Source: Oricola sp.
GTDB taxonomy: Bacteria > Pseudomonadota > Alphaproteobacteria > Rhizobiales > Rhizobiaceae
NCBI RefSeq assembly: GCF_022763245.1
Contig: NZ_JALEGV010000030.1
Span: 1-64,000, forward strand
Direction of reading: 5' to 3'
DNA length: 64,000 bases
The position numbers were made by a program, and so were the translations under genes. The notes beneath the pieces are model-generated. The model searched no databases. It saw nothing but the letters and a program-made list of their open reading frames with translations, and was not told the DNA's origin. Positions 21,924 to 30,221 of this stretch are shown one piece after another; position 1 is the stretch's first letter, and each line of letters starts with the position of its first letter.

Positions 21924-23099
21924 TCACGCGGCCATGGCCTGCGCCTGCGCGGCGAGCTGCTTGCGCGCCATCATGTGCGAGCGGGGATCGTTGACCGCGT
22001 CGACGGCGAGCAGCGTGTCGCCGGCGAAATAGCGGAGGGCGAAACGCCCCTCGCCCGGGTCGCCGACCAGTTCGGTGCGGTCATAGCCCTGCGCCAGGCC
22101 GGCGATCTGCAGCTTGACGTCATACTGGTCCGACCAGAACCACGGCACCGGATCGTAGACGACCTCTTCGCCGAGCATGGAGAGCGCGGCGGCTTTGGCC
22201 TGGTCGGCCGCGTTCTGGACGCTTTCCAGGCCGATGCGCCGGCCGTAGCGCTGCGACGGAAACACCGTGCAGTCGCCCGCGGCGAAGATGTCGGGGGCGC
22301 TGGTGCGGCAGGCCTCGTCGACGACGATCCCGCGATCGACGGCAAGGCCGGCGGCATCCGCCAGTTCGGTGACCGGCGCCGCGCCGACCGCCACCAGCAC
22401 CAGATCCGCCGGCACGATCTCGCCGGAGGCCAGTTCGACGCCTTCGGCGCGTGCGGTGCCCGCGATGCCGGCGACGCCCTCGCCCAGCACGAGGCGGACG
22501 CCGTGGCGCGCATGCAGCGTCTGGAAATAATCGGAGATTTCGGGTGCCACCGAGCGTTTCAGGATGCGGTCCTGCGCCTCGATGACGGCAACCTGCTTGC
22601 CCATGGACCGCGCGACGGCGGCGAATTCCATGCCGATATAGCCGCCGCCGATGATGGCGACGCTTGCCGCACGCGCCAGTTCGACGCCGATGCGTTTCGT
22701 GTCGTCGATGCCGCGCAGCGTGTGGACGCCCGAAAGGTCCGCGCCCGGCAGCGGCAGGATGCGCGCGCGGGTGCCCGTGGTCAGCAGCAGTCTGGAATAG
22801 GACATCGACTGTCCGTCGGACAGGGTGATCGCATGGGCGGCGGGATCGACGGCGGCGACGCGCGCGCCCGTCATCAGCGTGATGTCCGCAGTTTCGAAAT
22901 AGTCGTCGGCCTTGAGGAACAGGCGCTCCTCGGCGAGTTCGCCCTTCAGATAGGCCTTGGAGAGCGGCGGGCGCTGATAGGGCGGCCAGGCCTCCTCGCC
23001 GATCAGAAGGATGTCGCCGTCATGGCCCTTCTGGCGCAGCGTCTCGGCTGCCTTGATGCCGGCCTGGCCGGCGCCCACGATGATCGTCAGTTCGTTCAT
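21924..23099 (-). CDS. FAD-dependent NAD(P)H:ferredoxin-type reductase
   Basis: Pyridine nucleotide-disulfide fold flavoprotein of 391 residues, of the putidaredoxin/rubredoxin reductase group. The FAD site is TIIVGAGQAGIKAAETL, the NAD(P) site AIIGGGYIGMEFAAVA, the second FAD motif DIFAAGDCTVF, and PPYQRPPLSKAYLKGE is typical of oxygenase-coupled ferredoxin reductases. No redox-active CxxxxC is seen, which separates it from disulfide reductases. ATG 23099 is preferred to an upstream alternative. In this operon it may supply electrons to the acyl-CoA dehydrogenase-like flavoprotein or to an unlinked ferredoxin. Confidence 0.9.
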   Translation of the reverse strand: MNELTIIVGAGQAGIKAAETLRQKGHDGDILLIGEEAWPPYQRPPLSKAYLKGELAEERLFLKADDYFETADITLMTGARVAAVDPAAHAITLSDGQSMSYSRLLLTTGTRARILPLPGADLSGVHTLRGIDDTKRIGVELARAASVAIIGGGYIGMEFAAVARSMGKQVAVIEAQDRILKRSVAPEISDYFQTLHARHGVRLVLGEGVAGIAGTARAEGVELASGEIVPADLVLVAVGAAPVTELADAAGLAVDRGIVVDEACRTSAPDIFAAGDCTVFPSQRYGRRIGLESVQNAADQAKAAALSMLGEEVVYDPVPWFWSDQYDVKLQIAGLAQGYDRTELVGDPGEGRFALRYFAGDTLLAVDAVNDPRSHMMARKQLAAQAQAMAA

Positions 23100-23123
23100 G
23101 ATACGTCCGCACTCGGTCATGCC

Positions 23124-23144
23124 GGGGCGGCGCGCGGCCGCCCC
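23124..23144 (-). other. Intercistronic stem-loop, rhodanese to FAD reductase
   Basis: GGGGCGGC (23124-23131) and GCCGCCCC (23137-23144) form a perfect 8-bp stem with a 5-nt loop in the 87-nt gap between the sulfurtransferase and reductase genes. It could adjust relative expression inside the operon. Confidence 0.5.
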
Positions 23145-23186
23145 TGCTTCGTTGATCTCGACCGGTCTCCTCCCCGCAGGCTGCCG

Positions 23187-24041
23187 TCAGAACGGCAGGC
23201 CTTCCTCGATCGGCAGCGACGGATCGCGCGACCATTCGTTCCAGGATCCGAAATAGATGCGGACATCCTCGATGCCCGCCTCCTTCAGCGCCAGGAAGGT
23301 GTTGGAGGCGCGCGCGCCCTTGAAGCAGTAGATGTAGACGGGCGTCTTCGCGGAGATGCCGGCGGTCGCGCATTCGGCGAGGATCTCGTCCCTGGACTTG
23401 AACATCGGGCCTTCCGCCGACGGCTTCATCAGGCGGTACCACTCGATCCATTTGGCGCCCGGCAGGCGGCCCTTGCGCGGGCAGAAATCCTTGCCGTAGG
23501 GCGACGAGGATTCGGCGATCCACTCGTCGACGTCGCGCACGTCGAGCTTGACGATCGCGTCGTCGCCGATGGCCGCCTGCATGTCGGCGACGTCGAGCAT
23601 GAGGCTGTGGCCCGTGTCGGTGACCGGGAAGGTCTTCGGCGTCGGCGTGACCGGCTCGGTCGACACCGGCATGCCTTCCGCGACCCAGGCCTCGTAGCCG
23701 CCATGCAGCACCTTGACCTTCGGATAGCCGAGGAACTTCAGGAGGAAGAAGCCGCGGCAGGACTGGCCGAAACCGGTGTTCATCGACTGCTCGTAGATGA
23801 CGGCGGTTTCTTCGCCCGAGAGGCCGGCCGCGCCGAACTCGGCGGCGAATTTCTCCGACAGTTCCTGCATGCCCTCGGAGGACGAGGTGGCCAGGTAGGT
23901 GAAGATGTCATGCATGTTCACCGCGCCGGGCAGATGTCCGGCGGCGTAGCTGTCGCCGTCGCGCGTGTCGATGAGAACGCAAGGCTCGCTGTCGACGAGG
24001 CTTTCCAGCCCCTTCGGCGTGATCAAGGTGGACTCAGTCAT
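23187..24041 (-). CDS. Two-domain rhodanese-type sulfurtransferase
   Basis: Transfers sulfane sulfur from thiosulfate or a persulfide donor to a thiophilic acceptor such as cyanide. 284 residues with tandem rhodanese domains. The N-terminal domain (LIDTRDGDSYAAGHLPGAVNM) lacks an obvious active loop Cys, while the C-terminal domain has the catalytic loop YIYCFKGARASNT (CFKGAR). ATG 24041 is chosen because AAGGAG lies 7 nt upstream; an ATG at 24047 is too close to it. Being next to cyanase and an ABC importer suggests a role in cyanide/thiocyanate/cyanate or organosulfur chemistry rather than general sulfur transfer. Confidence 0.92.
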   Translation of the reverse strand: MTESTLITPKGLESLVDSEPCVLIDTRDGDSYAAGHLPGAVNMHDIFTYLATSSSEGMQELSEKFAAEFGAAGLSGEETAVIYEQSMNTGFGQSCRGFFLLKFLGYPKVKVLHGGYEAWVAEGMPVSTEPVTPTPKTFPVTDTGHSLMLDVADMQAAIGDDAIVKLDVRDVDEWIAESSSPYGKDFCPRKGRLPGAKWIEWYRLMKPSAEGPMFKSRDEILAECATAGISAKTPVYIYCFKGARASNTFLALKEAGIEDVRIYFGSWNEWSRDPSLPIEEGLPF

Positions 24042-24086
24042 GGGCATGCTCCTTTCCATTCGGAGTTGGCGGGGGAGAAGTACGGG

Positions 24087-25199
24087 TCAGGCTGCGTCGA
24101 GTTCGGCGATCATCTTGCGCAGATGCTTGGTGGCCGGCGTCACGATCGCCACGAAATAGGCCTCGCGCAGGCGGCGTTGCGCCGCGCCCTGCGTGACGTA
24201 TCCGCGTGCGCCGCAATGCAACTGCGCCCAGTGCGCCGCCTCGACGGCGAGTTCGCCGCCCTTCAGGCGCGCCTGCAGCACGCGCTTGTAGAAGGCGTCG
24301 GAGGTCTCGTAGGGCGTCTTGGCCATCGCGAGCACGTCGGCGACCAGCGCGTCGTACTCGGCCTCGATGTCCTCCGGCTGCTTCTCCAGGTACTTGTTGA
24401 CGTGGCCGAGCGGGCCCTGCACCTGCTTCATCAGGTCGATGCAGTTCTTGACGATGCCGGCGGCCATGCCGCATTGCAGCAGCGTGAAGCCGGCGCGGAT
24501 GCGCTTGATGAAGGGTTCGGCCGGATCGCCGAGCAGGTATTCGTCGGGCACGAAGACATCGCGGAACTGCACGTTGCAGGTCGCGGTGCCGCCCATGGCG
24601 ACGAATTCGTGGTCGAGCCTGAGGCTGATGCCTTCCCAGCCCGCATGGATGATCGCCATGACGCGCTTCGGCTTGTCCTGCCCGTCGACCTCGACGTCGA
24701 AGACCGTGCCGAAATAGCCGTCCTCGACCAAGTTGGAGACCCAGGGCAGCACGCCCTTGACCTTGTAGCCGCCCTCGACGCGCTCGCCTTTCAAGCGCAT
24801 GCGCTCGATCTCGCCGATGGCCTTCATCGGGTTGGACATGCCGGTGCCGCCGAGGGACTGACCCTTGGCGACCTTGGGAAGCACCTCGGTCTTGAGAAGG
24901 TCATTGTCCGACGAGGCGATGTACCAGGCCAGCGTGTCCTGGCACCACACGCAGAAGCCGGTGGACAGGCACACCTCGGAGGCGCGCGCCATGGCCATGA
25001 TGGCGTCGGTCAGATCGACATTGCCGTTCACGCCGCCGACATGGGTGCCGAACGCTCCCGCTGCGCCATATGCGCGCACGATCTCTTCCGGGTAGACGCG
25101 CTCATCGTCGATCTTGCGGACGAGAGACGTCAGGTCGTTGGACGAAATCCGCTCGATCTCGTCAAAATCTAGGGTGCTGATGGGAGCGACGATGTTCAT
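24087..25199 (-). CDS. Acyl-CoA dehydrogenase family flavoprotein
   Basis: FAD/FMN protein of the acyl-CoA dehydrogenase fold, 370 residues. The N-terminal helical domain is followed by a beta domain (SLGGTGMSNPMKAIGEIERMRLKGERVEGGYKVKGVLPWVSN) and the C-terminal helical bundle. FRDVFVPDEYLLGD is a family signature. An obvious catalytic Glu cannot be placed. Both true dehydrogenases and class D flavin monooxygenases (DszC/SfnC type, which oxidise sulfur compounds) share this fold, and the sulfonate-type importer next door makes the latter plausible. ATG 25199 has AGGAG 7 nt upstream. Confidence 0.85.
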   Translation of the reverse strand: MNIVAPISTLDFDEIERISSNDLTSLVRKIDDERVYPEEIVRAYGAAGAFGTHVGGVNGNVDLTDAIMAMARASEVCLSTGFCVWCQDTLAWYIASSDNDLLKTEVLPKVAKGQSLGGTGMSNPMKAIGEIERMRLKGERVEGGYKVKGVLPWVSNLVEDGYFGTVFDVEVDGQDKPKRVMAIIHAGWEGISLRLDHEFVAMGGTATCNVQFRDVFVPDEYLLGDPAEPFIKRIRAGFTLLQCGMAAGIVKNCIDLMKQVQGPLGHVNKYLEKQPEDIEAEYDALVADVLAMAKTPYETSDAFYKRVLQARLKGGELAVEAAHWAQLHCGARGYVTQGAAQRRLREAYFVAIVTPATKHLRKMIAELDAA

Positions 25200-25230
25200 C
25201 TCGGATCTCCTGGACAATGGGTTTGGCAGG

Positions 25231-25260
25231 GGCCGCGCCCGCCGGGCGGCGGACGCGGCC
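25231..25260 (-). other. Intercistronic stem-loop, OsmC to acyl-CoA dehydrogenase-like gene
   Basis: GGCCGCG (25231-25237) pairs with CGCGGCC (25254-25260), and the interior (CCGCC/GGGCGGCGG) can pair further, in the 69-nt gap between the two genes. Likely an mRNA processing or stability element. Confidence 0.45.
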
Positions 25261-25268
25261 CGTTCGGA

Positions 25269-25808
25269 TCACGCGGACTTGGCTTCCATGTTCACCGGAC
25301 GCGAGAAGGTGTTGAACACCGGCGACCACTGGCAGACATGGGCGACCAGCTCGTCGATCGTCTCCTGCGGCGCGTCGGCGTCCATGTGGACGATGATGCG
25401 CACGTCGGTGAAGCCGACCGGCTTCTCGGACACGTCGCCCGTGCCCCAGACGGCGGTGATGTTGAGATCGCCTTCCAGTTCGACTTCCAGCGAGTTGACG
25501 GTGATGCCGCGATGGACGGCGTTGGCGTGCAGGCCGACGGCGATGCAGGAACCGAGCGCGGCGAGCGAGGCTTCCGACGGGTTTGGCGCGGTGTCGTCGC
25601 CAAGCAGGCCCGGCGGCTCGTCGACGATGTAGGGCTCGAGATCGCGGATGTAGTTGGCGTGGCGGAAGCGACCTTCGGCCACCGTCTTGCACTTCAGCGT
25701 CTTGACGGCCTTGGGGTCGGCCTTGCCCTTCTCGATGAGGCCTTCGAGACCCGTCTTGTCGATGGGCGCGAGGCAGCCCGTCAGGGCGGTTGCGGGTTGG
25801 CTGGACAT
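25269..25808 (-). CDS. OsmC family peroxiredoxin-like protein
   Basis: OsmC/Ohr-type thiol protein of 179 residues, a family that reduces organic hydroperoxides or handles reactive small molecules. The two conserved cysteines are present: one in LAALGSCIAVGLHANA and one in VAHVCQWSPVFNT. The PSEASLAALGSC helix is the family hallmark. GAGGAG lies upstream of ATG 25808. It lies between the ABC permease and the acyl-CoA dehydrogenase-like gene, so it may protect against, or act on, a reactive product of this operon. Confidence 0.9.
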   Translation of the reverse strand: MSSQPATALTGCLAPIDKTGLEGLIEKGKADPKAVKTLKCKTVAEGRFRHANYIRDLEPYIVDEPPGLLGDDTAPNPSEASLAALGSCIAVGLHANAVHRGITVNSLEVELEGDLNITAVWGTGDVSEKPVGFTDVRIIVHMDADAPQETIDELVAHVCQWSPVFNTFSRPVNMEAKSA

Positions 25809-25855
25809 TTGGATTCTCCTCTTTCTGTCCCTGATTGGTTGACGTTCGGCCCGCG

Positions 25856-26692
25856 TCAGTCTTCGCGGTGCCAGCTGAGTTTCGCGATCGCCTGCTGGCA
25901 GGCGAAGTCGAGCAGGAAGCCGATGACCCCGATGATCACGACGGTCGCGGCGAGCCGGTCATATTCGAGCGTGTCGCGGGCATCGTTGATCGAGTAGCCA
26001 AGGCCGGAGGTGACGCCGAGATATTCGGCGGGCACCAGCACGATCCAGGCGACGCCCAGCGCCAGGCGGATGCCGGTCAGGATGTCCTGGCTGATCGCCG
26101 GGAAGATGATGACGAACAGCATGTGCCAGGGACGTGCGCCGAGATTGCGCGCCACCTTGAACCAGGACGGATCGACCCGGCGCAGGCCGGCGGCCGTCGA
26201 GAACAGGATCGGCCAGACGGCGGCCACCGCGATCAGGAAGACGATAGCGCCGTCCCAGGTGGCGAACGCCATCACGGCGATCGGCATCCACGACAGGGGC
26301 GAGATCATCCGCAGGAACTGGAACGGGATGTTGGTGATTTCCCGCAGCACCTGCACGCGGCCGATCAGGATGCCCACCGGCACGCCGATCGCGATGGCGA
26401 TAACCATGCCCTGCAGCACGCGCTGCAGGCTGGGCACAGTCATCTCCCACGCCTCGCCGCTGGACAGCATGTCCTGCAGACGGCTGAGCGCGGGGCCCGG
26501 CGCGAAGTCGGCGAAGGCCGTCGTCGCCGGATTGTTCTGGACCGCGTAACCGCCGACCCACCACATCGCCAGAAGCAGCACCATGCCGACCGCCGCGAAG
26601 CCGAGGCCCCGGAGCAACTGGAAGTGGTTCACGCGGTCGGGCTCCGATCCGGCCGCAAGCGCGGCCGGATCGGCTGTGATGTCCGTGCTCAC
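25856..26692 (-). CDS. ABC transporter permease (nitrate/sulfonate/taurine type)
   Basis: Inner-membrane permease of 278 residues with about six helices, in the SsuC/TauC/NrtB family. The cytoplasmic coupling region matches the family (VARNLGARPWHMLFVIIFPAISQDILTGIRLALGVAWIVLVPAEYLG). ATG 26692 overlaps the stop of the binding-protein gene by 4 nt. Subunits of this family carry nitrate, cyanate, sulfonates, taurine or bicarbonate; linkage to cynS favours cyanate or a cyanate-yielding compound. Confidence 0.93.
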   Translation of the reverse strand: MSTDITADPAALAAGSEPDRVNHFQLLRGLGFAAVGMVLLLAMWWVGGYAVQNNPATTAFADFAPGPALSRLQDMLSSGEAWEMTVPSLQRVLQGMVIAIAIGVPVGILIGRVQVLREITNIPFQFLRMISPLSWMPIAVMAFATWDGAIVFLIAVAAVWPILFSTAAGLRRVDPSWFKVARNLGARPWHMLFVIIFPAISQDILTGIRLALGVAWIVLVPAEYLGVTSGLGYSINDARDTLEYDRLAATVVIIGVIGFLLDFACQQAIAKLSWHRED

Positions 26693-27951
26693 AGCTCGAG
26701 AACCTCTTCACGGTTGAACGGATCGCCCGGGTTGACCGACGGATCGTCCTTCCATTCCGGGTATTTCTCGAGCGCGTTCCTGACGAACTCGTAATCGACG
26801 AGGTCGTCGGCCACGAATTGCGGATCGAGATTGTCGAGGAAGGTCGTGTCGCCGCCGACCACGGTCTTGTTCATTTCCTCGACGATCAGCTTGGTGGCCG
26901 ACGGATAGGGCCAGGGCTGGAAGTCGATGCGGCCGTTGCCCCACTCGGCGGCATGCTTGATCGCGCCGCTTTGCGCATACGACTCCTCTTCGGTGTAGAG
27001 GGTCATGGCGCGCTCGACGACCTCGGCCGGCATCGGCAGGAAGCCCTCGCCGTCCTTCGACATCAGCCTTGCGGCTTCCTTCTTGTTGTTGGACGCGTAG
27101 ATCTGCGCGCGGACGACCGCGTTCATGACCTTCTGGGTCCACTCCTTCTTTTCCGTCGTCGCCTGCTCGTGCATGCAGATCACGCAGCACGGGTGGTTCT
27201 TCCAGATGTCGCCGGTGAAGCGCAGCATGCGGGCGCCGGCCTTGATCTCGCCCAGCGCGTTGAACGGCTCGGCGACGATGTAGGCGTCGATCTTCCTGGA
27301 GGCGAGCGCTGCGGGCATCTCCGGCGGCGGCAGGATCTGCAGGTTGCACTCGTCGGCGGCGAGCGCTTCACCCTCGCCCTTGATGACCGCCTTCACGCCC
27401 GATTTGCGCAGCGCATATTGCAGCACGATGTTATGCATCGAATACCAGAAGGGCACCGCCACCTGCTTGCCGCCGAGCTGGCTGAAATCGGTGATGTCGG
27501 TGTGGCCGCCAACCACCAGGCCGGAACCGTTGGTGTGCGCCCAGGCCATCAGCTTGACGGGGATGTTGTTGTTGTAGCGCATCCAGACCGGGATCGGCTT
27601 GAGGAAGTGCACCAGGTTGAACTTGCCGGAGACGAAGCCCTCGACGAGCGGCGACCAGCCGCGGATGAGCGTCGGCCGCTCCGTCTTAAGGCCCTCCTCC
27701 TCGAAGAAGTTCATGCCGTGGGCGACGAGCAGCGCCGTGGCGTCGGTGATCGGGAGGTAGCCGGTGCGCACGACCTCGTCGCTGGCGGCAGCGAAAGCCG
27801 GAGTGCTCATGGCGCCGATCAGCGGGCCGAGGGCCGCCATCAGGCCGCCGGCGGCGAACATGTCGAGGGTCTGACGACGCGTGAAGTCGGTGGGAAAATA
27901 CTCGTCGTCCCAGTCGGTGACGTCTGTCGGGGTCTTGGACTTGTCGGTCAT
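26689..27951 (-). CDS. ABC transporter substrate-binding protein with Tat-type signal (NrtA/SsuA-like)
   Basis: Receptor of the SsuABC/NrtABC-type importer, 420 residues. It has a long N-terminal leader with twin arginines (R25-R26 in FTRRQTLDMFAAGG) and a hydrophobic stretch ending in STPAFAAASDE, so export in folded form by Tat is likely, as for NrtA/CynA-type proteins. The body contains GYLPITDATALLVAHGMNFFEEEGLKTERPTLIRGW, typical of the nitrate/sulfonate-binding fold. ATG 27951 is selected; the long frame upstream lies in the ATPase gene. It is separated from the ATPase by 28 nt. Confidence 0.92.
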   Translation of the reverse strand: MTDKSKTPTDVTDWDDEYFPTDFTRRQTLDMFAAGGLMAALGPLIGAMSTPAFAAASDEVVRTGYLPITDATALLVAHGMNFFEEEGLKTERPTLIRGWSPLVEGFVSGKFNLVHFLKPIPVWMRYNNNIPVKLMAWAHTNGSGLVVGGHTDITDFSQLGGKQVAVPFWYSMHNIVLQYALRKSGVKAVIKGEGEALAADECNLQILPPPEMPAALASRKIDAYIVAEPFNALGEIKAGARMLRFTGDIWKNHPCCVICMHEQATTEKKEWTQKVMNAVVRAQIYASNNKKEAARLMSKDGEGFLPMPAEVVERAMTLYTEEESYAQSGAIKHAAEWGNGRIDFQPWPYPSATKLIVEEMNKTVVGGDTTFLDNLDPQFVADDLVDYEFVRNALEKYPEWKDDPSVNPGDPFNREEVLEL

Positions 27952-27979
27952 CGGTCTTCCTTTCGCTGCTGGTTTGGGT

Positions 27980-28834
27980 TCAACGGGCCGCGGGCAGAGC
28001 GGCGTTGCGCCCCTGCCCGTCTTCACCGCCGCCGGTGGCGGCACGTTTCGCAGAGGCCGGTTCGGCGCCCGGTGCGAGGCCGAGGCCGGCGGCATGTTCG
28101 TAGGCGGCCGCGAGCCGTCCGCGCGCCTTGGCGTATTCGGCCGTGCGGAGATCGTCGCGGTTCTCCAGTTCGATCGGCACGATCTCGCGAATGCGGCCGG
28201 GATTGGCCGACAGGACCACGGCACGGTCGGCCATGGTCACGGCCTCCGGCAGGTCATGCGTGACGAGGATCAGCGTGATGCCCAGTTCCCGCGCGATGCG
28301 ACGCACGTCGCGCTGCAGGCTGCCGCGAGTGAAGGCGTCGAGGGCGGAGAAGGGTTCGTCGAGGAAGAGGATCTCGGGCGACGGGGCGAGCGAGCGCGCC
28401 AGCGCGACGCGCTGCTGCTGACCGCCGGAGAGATCCTGGACGTTGCGGTCGGCGTAGTCGGACAGTTCCACCAGCTTCAGCATCTCGGGGACACGGCTGG
28501 CGATCTCGCGCGACCGACCGGTGAAGCGCAGGCCGAGCGCGACGTTCTGGGCGACCGTCATCCAGGGATAGAGCGAGGGCTGCTGGAACATCACGACCCA
28601 GCGCGGCGACGGTTCCTCGACCTTCGCGCCGTCGATCCACACCTTGCCGGCGCTCGGCGCGAGCAGGCCCGACATGATGTGAAGAAGCGTCGACTTGCCG
28701 CAACCGGACCGGCCGACGAGGGCTAGCGCCTCCCCCGGCTTCACTTCAAGGTCGATGTCGACAAGGGCCTGCTGGCGACCACGTCGGTAGGTGTGGCTGA
28801 CCTTCTCCACAGCTAGATGCGCGCCCTTCAACAT
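27980..28834 (-). CDS. ABC transporter ATP-binding protein (SsuB/TauB/NrtD type)
   Basis: ATPase of the nitrate/sulfonate-type importer, 284 residues and first gene of the eight-gene operon. Walker A is VGRSGCGKSTLLH, Q-loop FQQPSLYPWMTV, signature LSGGQQQRVALARSL, Walker B ILFLDEPFSALD and switch His LVTHDLPEAV. After about residue 240 a proline/alanine-rich tail differs from the family core. ATG 28834 is chosen because GGGGA lies 3-5 nt upstream and the MLKGAHLAVEKVSHTY start is typical; the longer frame upstream is non-coding in character. Confidence 0.93.
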   Translation of the reverse strand: MLKGAHLAVEKVSHTYRRGRQQALVDIDLEVKPGEALALVGRSGCGKSTLLHIMSGLLAPSAGKVWIDGAKVEEPSPRWVVMFQQPSLYPWMTVAQNVALGLRFTGRSREIASRVPEMLKLVELSDYADRNVQDLSGGQQQRVALARSLAPSPEILFLDEPFSALDAFTRGSLQRDVRRIARELGITLILVTHDLPEAVTMADRAVVLSANPGRIREIVPIELENRDDLRTAEYAKARGRLAAAYEHAAGLGLAPGAEPASAKRAATGGGEDGQGRNAALPAAR

Positions 28835-29134
28835 GCTTCCCCTTATGCAACAAACCGTTCTGTTTTCTCTTATGCAGAATGCGTGCCAGTTCGCATGAGG
28901 AAACATAACGGTCTGTTTCCTTTGATTCTTTTCGAAAAACCCCGGAAGACCGGGATTTTCGCGCTGCACAAAGATGAGGCGCTGCCTTCAAAAACGTCAG
29001 AATCCGCGTCGCGGTGTACGTCAGGTACACTGCCGGGCCGGACGCGTCTTTTCGTTGAAAATGCCCGCGCGGCCCTCTAAGGGAGAATGATCGTTCTGTT
29101 CACCCCGTTCATTCGGAACACCTGCGAGGGCACC
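28835..29134. promoter_or_regulatory. Divergent promoter region, ABC/cyanase operon and tetR
   Basis: A 300-nt, relatively AT-rich region between divergent genes. CGTTCTGTT occurs at 28856-28864 and 29092-29100, a related AACGGTCTGTTT at 28907-28918, and CTTATGCA twice (28842-28849, 28869-28876). The imperfect AAC(C/G)G...CTGTT dyads are candidate operators for the adjacent TetR protein. No -35/-10 pair could be assigned with confidence. Confidence 0.5.
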
Positions 29135-29737
29135 GTGACCGCCACGACAGCACAGACACCCGCGGACAATATCGCCCAGTATCCGGGGGCCGCGCGCGAA
29201 AGGCTCCTGCTCGCGGCGAGCGACCTCTTCTGCCGGTACGGGATCAACGCGACGGGCGTGGACGCCATCGTCGCGGCGGCGGGAACCGCCAAGACCACGC
29301 TCTACAAGGCGTTCGGCTCCAAGGAGGGCCTGATCGAGGCCGTGCTGGAGCGCGAGGGCTCAACCTGGCGCGACTGGTTCTCCGACGAGGTGGACGCCCT
29401 GCCGGGCGACGCCGCCAACAAGCTGGTGCATCTCTTCGACGTGCTGAAGACGTGGTTCGCGGAGGAGAATTTCTACGGCTGCCCGTTCATCAACGCCGTC
29501 GGCGAGCATGACAAGGAAGACGACCGGATCCGCCTCCTGACGCTCAAGCACAAGAAGATCGTGCTGGGAAAGATCAACGAACTGGCCCAGGTGGCGCGGC
29601 CGCAGGATCCGGACGGGCTGACGCATGAGCTCAACCTGCTCATCGATGGCGCCATCGTCGCGGCCCTGATCACGCGCGATCCCGGCGTCGCCGACCATGC
29701 GCGCAACGCTGCCGCCCGCTTGCTGACCGCGGAATAG
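29135..29737 (+). CDS. TetR family transcriptional regulator
   Basis: Predicted ligand-responsive repressor of about 200 residues. The N-terminal HTH is ARERLLLAASDLFCRYGINATGVDAIVAAAGTAKTTLYKAFGSKEGLIEAVLE, and the C-terminal domain has the NFYGCPFINAVGEH motif seen in several TetR subgroups. GTG 29135 has GAGGG 5 nt upstream and gives a normal TetR N terminus. An ATG at 29087 would add 16 residues, but its GGGAG is only 1-2 nt away. It is divergent from the importer/cyanase operon and is its most likely regulator. Confidence 0.9.
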   Translation: MTATTAQTPADNIAQYPGAARERLLLAASDLFCRYGINATGVDAIVAAAGTAKTTLYKAFGSKEGLIEAVLEREGSTWRDWFSDEVDALPGDAANKLVHLFDVLKTWFAEENFYGCPFINAVGEHDKEDDRIRLLTLKHKKIVLGKINELAQVARPQDPDGLTHELNLLIDGAIVAALITRDPGVADHARNAAARLLTAE

Positions 29738-29767
29738 GACGCCCCCCACGCGCGTCCCCGACTGTCG

Positions 29768-30217
29768 CTATTTCGTCGGCGGCAGGCTGACGACGGAAAA
29801 CCAGAAATCCTCGATCGACTTCACGATCTCGAGGAAGCCGTCGAAGTCGACCGGCTTGGAGATGAAACAGTTCGCGTGCTGCTCGTAGGCACGGGTGCGG
29901 TCGGTTTCCGACTCGGACGATGTCAGCACCACGACCGGAATGGTTCTCAAGTCCGGATCTGCCTTGACCGCGATCAACACGTCGTAGCCGCTGACCCCAG
30001 GCAGGTTGAGATCGAGCAGGACAAGGTCGGGTCGACTGGCATCCGCATAGGTGCCGCGCTGGAAGAGGTAGTCCAGGGCGTCCTTGCCGTTGCCGACCGC
30101 GTGCATGACATTGGACACCTTGGCCTCCTTGAGACCTTCCTGTGTCAGCCGGACATCGGCAGGGTTGTCTTCGACGAGCAGGATTTCGATCGGGCGGCCG
30201 AATGAGCGGTTGGGCAC
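29768..30217 (-). CDS. Single-domain response regulator (Rcp1-like)
   Basis: Stand-alone CheY-like receiver of 149 residues with no output domain. Acidic pair E16/D17 ([21 protein letters not shown]), phosphoacceptor D69 ([10 protein letters not shown]), T99 and K121 (FISKPVDF) are all present, so it should be phosphorylatable. The [16 protein letters not shown] start is typical of receivers paired with phytochrome-type or SHDLQEPLR histidine kinases. It begins 4 nt after the kinase stop, so it is probably the direct partner, passing phosphate to other proteins. Confidence 0.93.
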   Translation of the reverse strand: MPNRSFGRPIEILLVEDNPADVRLTQEGLKEAKVSNVMHAVGNGKDALDYLFQRGTYADASRPDLVLLDLNLPGVSGYDVLIAVKADPDLRTIPVVVLTSSESETDRTRAYEQHANCFISKPVDFDGFLEIVKSIEDFWFSVVSLPPTK

Positions 30218-30221
30218 GGCG

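Noticed and set aside
21906-25172. Very long open frame (over 1000 codons) on the plus strand
   Set aside because: It runs antisense to cynS, the FAD reductase, rhodanese and acyl-CoA dehydrogenase-like genes, all with clear motifs. Its translation is an Arg/Asp/His/Ala-rich shadow typical of GC-rich DNA.
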